Assembly: GCA_016866895.1 (NCBI GenBank)
Contig: VGKX01000019.1
Span: 1 to 11,089 of the forward strand
DNA from: Candidatus Parvarchaeota archaeon
GTDB lineage: Archaea; Micrarchaeota; Micrarchaeia; Anstonellales; VGKX01
Direction of reading: 5' to 3'
Length of the DNA: 11,089 bases
Shown here: positions 4,992 to 11,089 of the stretch, piece after piece
Position numbering within the stretch: the stretch's first letter is position 1
Layout of the letters: every line of letters begins with the position of its first letter
Position numbers and translations under genes: made by a program
The notes under the pieces: generated by a model
The model's database searches: none
Told to the model about the DNA's origin: nothing
What the model saw: the letters and a program-made list of their open reading frames with translations, nothing else

Positions 4992-7634
4992 ATGGTATCA
5001 AAAGACGCACTGCGGGCGCAGTTCAAGAAGGACTGGCAAAAGCACTTCAAAGTCGATGCCCTGGTTGAGAAGGGGTACACAAGGCAGCAATGCACAAAAT
5101 GCTCGCGCTTTTTCTGGTCGGTTTCTGAAAGGGGGATGTGTTCTGACCCATCCTGCATTGGATACCGGTTCATAGGCAAAAAAATGGCTAAAAAGCCCCT
5201 TGGCTATGTAGAGACTTGGAAAAAAATCAGGGCTTATTTTGAAAAGACGGGGCATGCTTATGTTGAACCCTACCCTACCGTTCCCAGATGGCGCGACGAC
5301 TTGTATTTCACAATTGCCTCGGTAAATGACTTTCAGCCTTATGTTGTTTCAGGAGAGGTGGAGCCACAGTCAAACCCAGTAATTGTGCCACAGCCATGCA
5401 TAAGATTTTCAGACGTCTCAAATGTCGGTGTCACTGGACGCCATTACACTGATTTTGTAATGGTTGGGCAGTTGGCATTCAACAACAAAAAAACCGGCGA
5501 CTTTTACTGGAAGAACGAGGCAATTAGCCATGACTTGGGGTATTTGTCGCACCTTGGCATTGATGAATCGCACCTGGTTTTTCTTGAGGATGTCTGGATT
5601 GGTGGAGGGAATTACGGCCCCTGCATTGAATATTTTGCGGATGGGCTTGAGCTTGGCAACTGCGTTTTCATGCAGTATGAGGTGATGCCAGATGGAAGCG
5701 GGCGGGAGCTTTCAACTAAAGTCATTGACATGGGTGCAGGCTTGGAACGGCTTGCCTGGATAACGCATGGAAGCCCTATTTCTTATGATATCACATTTGG
5801 CAGCGCAGCCCAGAATCTGGTAAAAAGTGCCGGTGTGAAAATAGATGAAAAGCTTTTCCTTCAGTATGCGAAGCTGTCTGGCTCGCTAAACACTGACGAA
5901 GTTGAGGATATTGGAGCCGAAAGGGAAAAGATTGCAAGGCAGCTTGGCATGGGCGCCCATGAGCTGCTTGATATGTTTTCACCCCTCCATGCGGCTTATG
6001 CCTGCGCAGACCATTTGAAAACCATCCTGTTTACTTCCACCGACGGGATGCTGCCTTCAAACTCAGGGGGCGGATATAATCTTAGGATGATATTGCGCCG
6101 CACTTTTGGCTTTGACGAGGAATTTTCAATGGGCATTGACTATGCCAAAGTGCTGGAGGCGCATGCGCACCATTTGCACGAGCTGTTTCCAAAGCTTGAA
6201 GGTGGAGTGCCAACAGCCATCGCAATTGTTGAAGAAGAAAAAAAGAAATTCATGGCAGGAAAGGAGAAAGGAAGGGGCAAGGTTGCAAACTTACTTGCGC
6301 GAGGCAAGGCAATCTCAGTTGATGAGCTAAAAAGATTGTACGAGTCCGATGGCATACCTGTCGAGCTTGTTGCCGAGCTTGCAAAGGAAAAAGGCATTGA
6401 AGTGCCCATACCTGAAAATTTCTACACATTGATGAAAAAGGATGATGAGGCTGGGCCGGCTGGAGAGCACAAAGTGGATGTCGAAGGCCATGAAAAGACA
6501 AAAACGCTCTTTTATGAAAGTGTCGAGGAATTTGACGCAATGGTTCTGGCGGTGAAAGGCAAGTGGGTGATTTTGGATGCAAGTGCGTTTTACCCTGAAG
6601 GCGGCGGGCAGATATATGACATTGGGTCGCTAAACGGGATAAGGGTGCCAAACGTGCAAAAAGAAAGCGGCGTGATATTGCACGAGGTTGAGAAGCCCGA
6701 GGTTTTTAAGCCAGGGCAAAAAGTGCGCGGCATTGTAGATGGGGCAAGGCGAAGGCAGATTTCAAGGCACCACACCTCAATTCACCTGATAAACAGGTGC
6801 GCACGCGAAGTTTTGGGGCCGCACATCTGGCAGGGAGGCTCATACAAGGACGAGAAAAAAGCGCAGATAGACCTGACCCACTACAAAAAAATAACTGATG
6901 CCGAGCTTGATGATATTGAAAGGCGGGCAAACAATTATGTGCTTGCAGACCTGCCAATCACAACAAAAGTGCTTGGCCGCATTGAGGCTGAAGGCAAATA
7001 CGGCTTTAGGCTTTATCAGGGAGGGGCTGTGCCTGGAAAAGAGCTTCGGGTGGTCTCCATTGGAGACATTGACCACCAGGCATGCGGTGGCACGCATAAT
7101 TACAATAAAAAAACAGGCGAGCTTGGGTATATAAAAATAGTGAAAAGAGAGGGCGTGCAGGATGGGCTTGAGAGGCTTGTCATAAAATGCGGCCCTGCGG
7201 CAGTTGAATATGTGCAGCAGCGGGAGCGGCTTATCAAGGAGGCGGGAAGCGCACTTCAGGTCCCTGAGGCGCAGCTGAAGGACACCGCACTCAGGTTCTT
7301 TGCAGACTGGAAGGAGAGAGGGAAGGAAGTTGAAAAGCTCCAGGAAGTGCTTGCAAAACAGGTAAGCCAGCAGGAAGCACAGAATGCGAGAAAAGAGGGA
7401 AGAAAACTTGTGAAGCTTCTTGGAGCGCCTTACCCTCAAAAGCTTGCTGAGGAGATTTGCAACAGGCTCAATTCCCAGGGGCTTGCTGTGCTAATTGTCA
7501 CTTCCGACGGTTTTGTTGCGGCAGTGGCTCCAGCAGGAAGTGGCCATAGCGCAATTGAACTTCTCAAAGAGCAGGGGGCAAAAGGCGGCGGGAGCGCGCT
7601 TGTTGCAAGGGGCAGGATTGAGAAAAAACCTTGA
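4992..7634 (+). CDS. alaS: Alanyl-tRNA synthetase, archaeal type
   Basis: AlaRS charges tRNA-Ala with alanine and hydrolyses mischarged Ser/Gly-tRNA-Ala. The product is 880 aa, close to the archaeal norm of about 900. It opens with the archaeal N-terminal extension carrying a Cys cluster (C34, C37, C50, C55: CTKC...CSDPSC), followed by the class II catalytic core (about 70-375, with PRWRDDLYFTIASVNDFQP and MGAGLERLAW). The editing domain (about 500-720) shows PEGGGQ (535-540), HTSIH (594-598) and CGGTH (698-702), supplying the two His and the Cys/His metal ligands. The C-terminal C-Ala part ends with AKGGGSALVARG (863-874). The frame is open to 4911, but ATG 4992 (MVSKDALRAQF) matches the family start. 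There is no strong ribosome-binding site. No residue needed for catalysis or editing looks lost. Confidence 0.97.
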   Translation: MVSKDALRAQFKKDWQKHFKVDALVEKGYTRQQCTKCSRFFWSVSERGMCSDPSCIGYRFIGKKMAKKPLGYVETWKKIRAYFEKTGHAYVEPYPTVPRWRDDLYFTIASVNDFQPYVVSGEVEPQSNPVIVPQPCIRFSDVSNVGVTGRHYTDFVMVGQLAFNNKKTGDFYWKNEAISHDLGYLSHLGIDESHLVFLEDVWIGGGNYGPCIEYFADGLELGNCVFMQYEVMPDGSGRELSTKVIDMGAGLERLAWITHGSPISYDITFGSAAQNLVKSAGVKIDEKLFLQYAKLSGSLNTDEVEDIGAEREKIARQLGMGAHELLDMFSPLHAAYACADHLKTILFTSTDGMLPSNSGGGYNLRMILRRTFGFDEEFSMGIDYAKVLEAHAHHLHELFPKLEGGVPTAIAIVEEEKKKFMAGKEKGRGKVANLLARGKAISVDELKRLYESDGIPVELVAELAKEKGIEVPIPENFYTLMKKDDEAGPAGEHKVDVEGHEKTKTLFYESVEEFDAMVLAVKGKWVILDASAFYPEGGGQIYDIGSLNGIRVPNVQKESGVILHEVEKPEVFKPGQKVRGIVDGARRRQISRHHTSIHLINRCAREVLGPHIWQGGSYKDEKKAQIDLTHYKKITDAELDDIERRANNYVLADLPITTKVLGRIEAEGKYGFRLYQGGAVPGKELRVVSIGDIDHQACGGTHNYNKKTGELGYIKIVKREGVQDGLERLVIKCGPAAVEYVQQRERLIKEAGSALQVPEAQLKDTALRFFADWKERGKEVEKLQEVLAKQVSQQEAQNARKEGRKLVKLLGAPYPQKLAEEICNRLNSQGLAVLIVTSDGFVAAVAPAGSGHSAIELLKEQGAKGGGSALVARGRIEKKP

Positions 7635-7662
7635 GCTCCAGAACATGCCAAAAGCATGGAGC
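7635..7662 (+). terminator. Stem-loop directly after alaS stop
   Basis: Starting on the base after the alaS stop, GCTC (7635-7638) pairs with GAGC (7659-7662) and CATGC (7644-7648) pairs with GCATG (7654-7658). This gives nine base pairs with a 5-nt bulge on one side and loop CAAAA. No T-run follows, so it is not a canonical terminator. It could protect the mRNA 3' end or separate alaS from the next gene. Confidence 0.35.
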
Positions 7663-7673
7663 CCCAGCTTAGA

Positions 7674-7680
7674 CTTATAA
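7674..7680 (+). promoter_or_regulatory. Candidate TATA box for orphan gene at 7711
   Basis: CTTATAA is centred about 34 bp before the ATG at 7711, which would give a leader of only about 8 nt. That fits the absence of a Shine-Dalgarno site before this gene. Confidence 0.4.
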
Positions 7681-7710
7681 GGAAAAGACGGGTAAAAAAT
7701 TGCGTATTTT

Positions 7711-8820
7711 ATGGGCGACGATTTCACAAAGGCAAGGATTGCTGCCGGCATGGCGTTCAAGGAGCTTGACAAAGCGACAGGAGGCACGCAGCAAACAAAA
7801 AAAGCTGGCGAAATCCAGATTAAGTGCATTGGCAACATGTGCACTATTGTGAGAAATGACACTGAAACGATGAGCAGCAGGCATTCTGATTTTGGAAAGG
7901 ATATTGAAAAAAACCTCAACGCCATAAAAAGGACCGGAAGCTTCATGCTGGCAACTGAACTGCTGATTGAACTGTCAAGGTATCTTGACTCCCATGTACA
8001 GGAAGATGAGCATGAGGATTGCAAGAAGGAGGTAAATCTTGCAAGGGTGAAGATAGTTTCGGCAGTGGCGTCAATAAAAACAAACGGCCCAAATTTCCAG
8101 AAGACAGACGACTTGGTCGGCTGGCTAGGCGGCAAGAAAGACGAAGCCGAAATTAAGGAAAAGGTTGAAAGGGAGCTTGGGTTGAGATGGTCTGAGATTG
8201 AAAGGCTGGTCAATGCTGCGATTAAAGGCATAGCATCTGAAAGCCTCAAAGTCAGCATGCTAAACACGCTAGCATTCTACGAATTCCAGAGAAACACGCT
8301 GATGCTGCTAAACAACTTTGGCTATGAAAAAAAGGAGAGGGAAAGGCTTCTTAAGGCAATTGCAGATTTTGCCGAAGGAGCCTATTGGCAGCTAAAGGCA
8401 TCAAAGGCCTATTCACAGGAGGAAAAAACGACGGAAAAGATGAAAAAAGATATTGCCGAAAAATCTTCTTACAGCAGGCTTCTTTCGGACTTGAAGTCCT
8501 CCTCTGCGCAGTTTAGGAGGATTTGCGATGAGGAGGGGCGGCAGGAATCCCAACAGGTTGGCAAGATTGCGTCAAGCGCTTTTGCATTCATGCAGCAGTT
8601 TTTGGAAAACACGAAGGATACGGGCAGCCCAAAATATTTAGGAGACTCAAAAGGCCCTGGTGTCGGAAAACCGCCTTCATTTGGCCCCCTGCAAAAAAAC
8701 GACCTTGCAATTGCAGTCATTGGCGCGGTGCAGGAGGCAAAAACTGTGAGAGGGGGCGGCATCAGCTTTTTTGAAACGCTTGGGATGCCAGTGCCGAAAA
8801 AAGAGAGCAAACTGGATTGA
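7711..8820 (+). CDS. Orphan soluble helical protein
   Basis: I do not recognise a family in this 369-aa protein. It has no signal peptide or membrane segment and looks mostly alpha-helical with many Lys/Glu pairs, for example 145-180 and 205-260. Features to search with are CIGNMC (39-44), DDLVGWLGGKKDEAEIKEKV (133-152) and a Gly/Pro-rich linker near 305-327 (KYLGDSKGPGVGKPPSFGP) before a short C-terminal segment. The ATG at 7711 has no Shine-Dalgarno site but has a TATA candidate at leaderless spacing. It lies 76 bp after alaS on the same strand, separated from it by a stem-loop, so it is probably transcribed on its own. It converges on the minus-strand gene ending at 8875. Codon use resembles alaS and supports a real gene; the function is unknown. 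Confidence 0.8.
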   Translation: MGDDFTKARIAAGMAFKELDKATGGTQQTKKAGEIQIKCIGNMCTIVRNDTETMSSRHSDFGKDIEKNLNAIKRTGSFMLATELLIELSRYLDSHVQEDEHEDCKKEVNLARVKIVSAVASIKTNGPNFQKTDDLVGWLGGKKDEAEIKEKVERELGLRWSEIERLVNAAIKGIASESLKVSMLNTLAFYEFQRNTLMLLNNFGYEKKERERLLKAIADFAEGAYWQLKASKAYSQEEKTTEKMKKDIAEKSSYSRLLSDLKSSSAQFRRICDEEGRQESQQVGKIASSAFAFMQQFLENTKDTGSPKYLGDSKGPGVGKPPSFGPLQKNDLAIAVIGAVQEAKTVRGGGISFFETLGMPVPKKESKLD

Positions 8821-8874
8821 ATTGCCCGCAAAACTTGTTTTGAAAACCAAAAAGCCGCAGCTGATTTTCCCTGC

Positions 8875-9372
8875 TTACTTCTCAATCTTCTCGGCCTGGA
8901 GGGACCGCGAAAAACTATTCAATCCAAGCCTCTTTGATTTGAGACTGTCAACGTATTTTCCCTGGGCCTTGTCAAAAACAACAAGCTTTTCCCGCTTCAT
9001 CTTCTCCACAAGCAGGTAAATGAAGTTCATGAAATTCCGAAGCTTTACTTTGTGCGCCTTCTCCTTTTCCTCGAGCCGTGAAAGCAGGTTAATTAAGTCG
9101 ACAAGGAATTTTGCATCAAGTGCGACAGTGCCGCTTGAGTGGCCCTTGAGCCGCTCTACTAGAACCATGCGGGTCAGCTGAATTTCCTTTGCCAGGCCAA
9201 AGGCGTGCGCCTGGTCGGATTCCAAGCCAACGCGAAACGAAGAGGCAAGATTCGCAAGCATGTCCCAGCTTACAGAATCAAGGTTGTCAAGTATCTGGGG
9301 GTGTGCAGAATACCTTTGCCCAAGCTCCACATATTCGCCGATTTTGACGCTTTTTTTCCTGTTGTTTGCCAT
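8875..9372 (-). CDS. Small orphan helical protein
   Basis: This 165-aa product is not recognised. It starts MANNRKKSVKIGEYVELGQR and appears almost wholly helical and soluble, with a Lys/Glu-rich amphipathic stretch at about 97-130 (LSRLEEKEKAHKVKLRNFM) and a basic C-terminus. There is no metal motif, signal peptide or membrane helix. The ATG at 9372 has no clear ribosome-binding site. The leader is extremely purine-rich on the coding strand and contains a duplicated block. The gene is last on the minus strand after the molybdopterin-domain gene, with a 164-bp gap, so it may have its own promoter. It converges on the plus-strand orphan gene with 54 bp between stop codons. Confidence 0.75.
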   Translation of the reverse strand: MANNRKKSVKIGEYVELGQRYSAHPQILDNLDSVSWDMLANLASSFRVGLESDQAHAFGLAKEIQLTRMVLVERLKGHSSGTVALDAKFLVDLINLLSRLEEKEKAHKVKLRNFMNFIYLLVEKMKREKLVVFDKAQGKYVDSLKSKRLGLNSFSRSLQAEKIEK

Positions 9373-9379
9373 AATGCCA

Positions 9380-9449
9380 GCTTCTTTTTTTCCGTTTCGT
9401 TTATTCTGCTTCTTATTTTAGTTTCTTTTTTTTCCGCTTCTTTTATTCC
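9380..9449 (-). repeat. Duplicated purine-rich block in leader of gene at 9372
   Basis: Two imperfect direct copies of a 28-29-base unit lie at 9380-9407 and 9421-9449, about 41 bases apart. They differ by roughly four substitutions and one base in a T-run. On the coding (minus) strand both are almost pure A/G, and each contains GAATAAA followed by a GAA-rich stretch and CGGAAAAAAA. They could be duplicated promoter or leader elements. On the plus strand they are T-rich runs. Confidence 0.5.
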
Positions 9450-9536
9450 ATTTGATTGGCTTCAACCCGGGTTTGACAGGGGTACAAAGGCCAGATGAAA
9501 GACAGATGCCTTTCAGTGAATATTGCCTTGACCTGA

Positions 9537-10382
9537 TTATTTAACCTTGCTGTATCTGCTTGAGGATATCTTGATTCCGACCAGCTTTTTTCCGGATTGT
9601 GCCCTTGCCTGCCTGCCAGTCGGATTTTTTTTGAGCTCTTGTGAAAAGTACTTGCCAAGTGCGGTTTTGAGTTTCCAGATTAAAAGTTCCCTTTTTATCT
9701 TCTCGATTGTCCTTGAAATTGGGGAGATTTTTTGTGGCATGACGTTTGCCGGAAGCTTTTCTGAAAGCTTGATTGCCTTTAATCCGGTGATGCACAGCTG
9801 AGCCTGCGGCGCATTTGCAACCAGGGCGCACGGGCCCCCCTGCCCAGGCCCGATTGGCTTGAAGTCCCTTGAATATGCGATTATTGGGTTGACCCTGAGA
9901 GCCACATTGGTTTTTATGCAGTAGCCATAATCGGAGCTTGAGAACTGGACGTATTTTGCGCTTGTGCCCTCTATTGAGTTATGGATAAGGTCGCTTAGGC
10001 CAGCCCCTGACCAGACAACTTTGGGCGGCCCCCAGCATGTGGCCTCAAAAGAATTGAACGCGATGTTTTTCACTGGGAGCGCATAGAGCTGGCCGAAAGT
10101 CACAGGCACAATCCTGCTTGAGCCAGAAAGGACGATATCAAAGGCCTTTTGGTGCTCAAGTGCCCTGAACTGCTCGACTTTTGGGATTACAGAATGGAAG
10201 ATTGCGTGCCTTTCAAGCTCCAAAAATGCCGGTTCCCGGGACATGTTTTTGATTTGCAGGTTTGAGTGTTTAAAGCTATTGGCTGCCTGAAAGTCAGGGC
10301 TTGCGTTGAAAAAAGAAAAAGAAGAAAGAGGGGCTTGGAGATTGATGCTTGGTGGGGGAGTAATCGCATATGCGTTTATCAA
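9537..10382 (-). CDS. Protein with divergent sulfite-oxidase-type molybdopterin-binding domain
   Basis: The middle of this 281-aa protein (about 80-206) resembles the oxidoreductase molybdopterin-binding fold of sulfite oxidase and YedY/MsrP. Landmarks are PVTFGQLYALP (93-103), ATCWGPP (114-120) where Cys116 stands at the usual Mo-ligand position, VVWSGAGLSDLI (122-133, compare WTGVPLxDLL), NPIIAYSRDFKPI (165-177) and GQGGPCALV (180-188). Several cofactor contacts look weak: the usual GGPxR arginine is absent, and so is the KSVKWL-type segment. There is no Tat signal, so it is probably cytoplasmic. The last 60 or so residues form a basic helical tail. The start is uncertain. TTG 10382 follows GGTGA by 10 nt and sits just past the upstream stop; ATG 10244 (MSREPAF) would give 235 aa. 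Fold call by pattern memory, moderately sure; enzyme activity unproven. Confidence 0.6.
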   Translation of the reverse strand: MINAYAITPPPSINLQAPLSSFSFFNASPDFQAANSFKHSNLQIKNMSREPAFLELERHAIFHSVIPKVEQFRALEHQKAFDIVLSGSSRIVPVTFGQLYALPVKNIAFNSFEATCWGPPKVVWSGAGLSDLIHNSIEGTSAKYVQFSSSDYGYCIKTNVALRVNPIIAYSRDFKPIGPGQGGPCALVANAPQAQLCITGLKAIKLSEKLPANVMPQKISPISRTIEKIKRELLIWKLKTALGKYFSQELKKNPTGRQARAQSGKKLVGIKISSSRYSKVK

Positions 10383-10392
10383 AATTGTTTAG

Positions 10393-10728
10393 TCACCAAA
10401 CACTAGAGCCAGAAGGAACATTGGATTCTGGCAGGAGCATCACAGGCTTCCCTGAGGCAATGCCTGATTTACCCCCGTCGCTTCTGCAGCAAAGCAAACG
10501 TGCTTGACTTTTAACTCCCATAATGACAATTTCGGGAAGGCCTATTTGCACAAGAATTTGCTTTCCAACAAGACAGGAATCATAATTCTGGCCTGGTATG
10601 CTGGATGCAATTGTCTTACAACCATCCTCGCCACAATCCACAACAATTTTATGGAGGCTTTTAGTCCCTTCAACTTTTGCACACGAGATGACTAGAGCTA
10701 CACGTAGTCCTAGTTCTGTATGTTCCAC
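10393..10728 (-). CDS. Stand-alone tRNA-binding domain protein (EMAPII/Trbp111-type OB-fold)
   Basis: The 111-aa product fits the tRNA-binding domain found at the C-terminus of MetRS, in EMAPII/Arc1p and as free Trbp111 or CsaA. Visible pattern: LGLRVALVISCAKVEGTKSL (6-25), HKIVVDCGEDGCKTIASSIP (26-45), YDSCLVGKQILVQIG (49-63), IMGVKSQARLL (69-79) and VPSGSSVW (104-111). Such domains bind tRNA non-specifically and act as cofactors in trans. Start: GGGTGAT (10735-10741) lies 6 nt before GTG 10728 and only 3 nt before TTG 10731, so I prefer GTG. The frame stays open upstream into the end of the AsnRS-like gene but offers no start there. It contains six Cys and uses CTA and CGT codons more than its neighbours. 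It lies between the AsnRS-like gene and the molybdopterin-domain gene, probably one operon. Confidence 0.8.
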   Translation of the reverse strand: MEHTELGLRVALVISCAKVEGTKSLHKIVVDCGEDGCKTIASSIPGQNYDSCLVGKQILVQIGLPEIVIMGVKSQARLLCCRSDGGKSGIASGKPVMLLPESNVPSGSSVW

Positions 10729-10734
10729 CAATTC

Positions 10735-10741
10735 ATCACCC
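10735..10741 (-). promoter_or_regulatory. Ribosome-binding site deciding the GTG start at 10728
   Basis: GGGTGAT on the minus strand matches the archaeal anti-Shine-Dalgarno. Six bases separate it from GTG 10728, against three from the alternative TTG 10731. Confidence 0.6.
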
Positions 10742-10799
10742 GAGCCAATATGTTGCTTGTCATTTACGATAGGTTTTCTTGACGTATGAAATTCAATTG

Positions 10800-11089
10800 C
10801 TACACCACGAATTTTTCCCCCGGGACTTTGGCAAAAGGGCTTGCATCCCTTATGTGCTGCAGGCCGCAGGCATAGCGCACAAACCGCTCGATGCCAATGC
10901 CTCCGCCTGCGCTTTTTGTAAGATGGCCTGCCTTGGACAGTTCCATATATGGCCCAAAGTCCTCCTCTTTTTGCCCCCGCTCCAAAAGCTTTCGCTTGAG
11001 CACCATGTAATCATAGTCACGCTCTGCCCCCGACAAGCCCTCGCCAAACCCTTCAGGGTAGAACAGGTCGTAGTTGTGGTAGTAGCCTC
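10800..11089 (-). CDS. AsnRS-family class II protein, C-terminal part
   Basis: The last 95 residues of a class IIb synthetase-like protein are visible. They show FYPEGFGEGLSGAERDYDY, then YMELSKAGHL, motif 3 as AGGGIGIERFVRY with the conserved ER, and GLQHIRDASPF near the end; IRD before PF is typical of AsnRS where AspRS has IRE. The segment before motif 3 reads KSAGGGIG, not the PHxGFGLG of ordinary AsnRS/AspRS, and SPFAKVPG replaces IPFPRxPG. This suggests either a divergent archaeal AsnRS or the AsnRS-related asparagine synthetase known as AS-AR, which lacks an anticodon-binding domain. The missing N-terminus would decide. The gene ends at TAG 10800-10802, 71 bp before the tRNA-binding-domain gene on the same strand. 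Confidence 0.8.
   Translation of the reverse strand, partial: GYYHNYDLFYPEGFGEGLSGAERDYDYMVLKRKLLERGQKEEDFGPYMELSKAGHLTKSAGGGIGIERFVRYACGLQHIRDASPFAKVPGEKFVV

Noticed and set aside
9205..9498. Plus-strand open frame with a Phe/Ser-rich C-terminal part
   Set aside because: It is a shadow of the minus-strand orphan gene and the translation of its purine-rich leader's complement.
1..11089. tRNA genes, CRISPR arrays and insertion sequences
   Set aside because: I looked for TpsiC-arm sequences with matching acceptor stems, regularly spaced repeats and transposase motifs on both strands and found none convincing.

Overview
The window is archaeal. It carries an archaeal exosome core (Rrp41, Rrp4), an SBDS/Sdo1 ribosome-maturation factor, an archaeal 20S proteasome alpha subunit and an archaeal-type alanyl-tRNA synthetase. 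Starts with a Shine-Dalgarno site use GGTGA/GGAGG, others look leaderless, and TATA-like boxes sit upstream of several genes. The order psmA - sdo1 - rrp4 - rrp41 is the conserved archaeal proteasome-exosome cluster. Several orphan proteins and a compact AsnRS-like gene would suit a lineage distant from well-studied archaea, perhaps DPANN, but the sequence does not settle the phylum.

Layout. (1) 1-3263, minus strand: psmA, sdo1, rrp4 and the 5' part of rrp41, which runs off the left edge. The cluster links protein degradation, 60S-type ribosome maturation and 3'-5' RNA degradation. It is interrupted by a 369-bp non-coding stretch before rrp4. (2) 3264-3537: divergent promoter region with two adjacent perfect palindromes between psmA and an orphan gene. 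(3) 3538-4695, plus: orphan protein with one central hydrophobic hairpin and a charged C-terminal half. (4) 4696-4991: intergenic stretch rich in inverted repeats, leading into alaS. (5) 4992-7634, plus: complete archaeal-type AlaRS with editing and C-Ala domains, followed by a stem-loop. (6) 7711-8820, plus: orphan soluble helical protein, convergent with (7) 8875-9372, minus: second orphan helical protein, with a duplicated purine-rich leader. (8) 9537-10382, minus: protein with a divergent sulfite-oxidase-type molybdopterin-binding domain and a basic tail. (9) 10393-10728, minus: stand-alone tRNA-binding (EMAPII/Trbp111-type) OB-fold. (10) 10800-11089, minus: C-terminal piece of an AsnRS-family class II protein, cut by the right edge.

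Genes 10, 9 and 8 probably form one transcription unit: spacings are 71 and 10 bp, and the last start lies just past a stop codon that contains a GGTGA site. No tRNA, rRNA, CRISPR array, insertion sequence or transposase was seen. The most interesting points are the AsnRS-like / tRNA-binding-domain / molybdopterin-domain neighbourhood, the overlapping inverted repeats before alaS, and the palindrome pair between the divergent psmA and orphan promoters.
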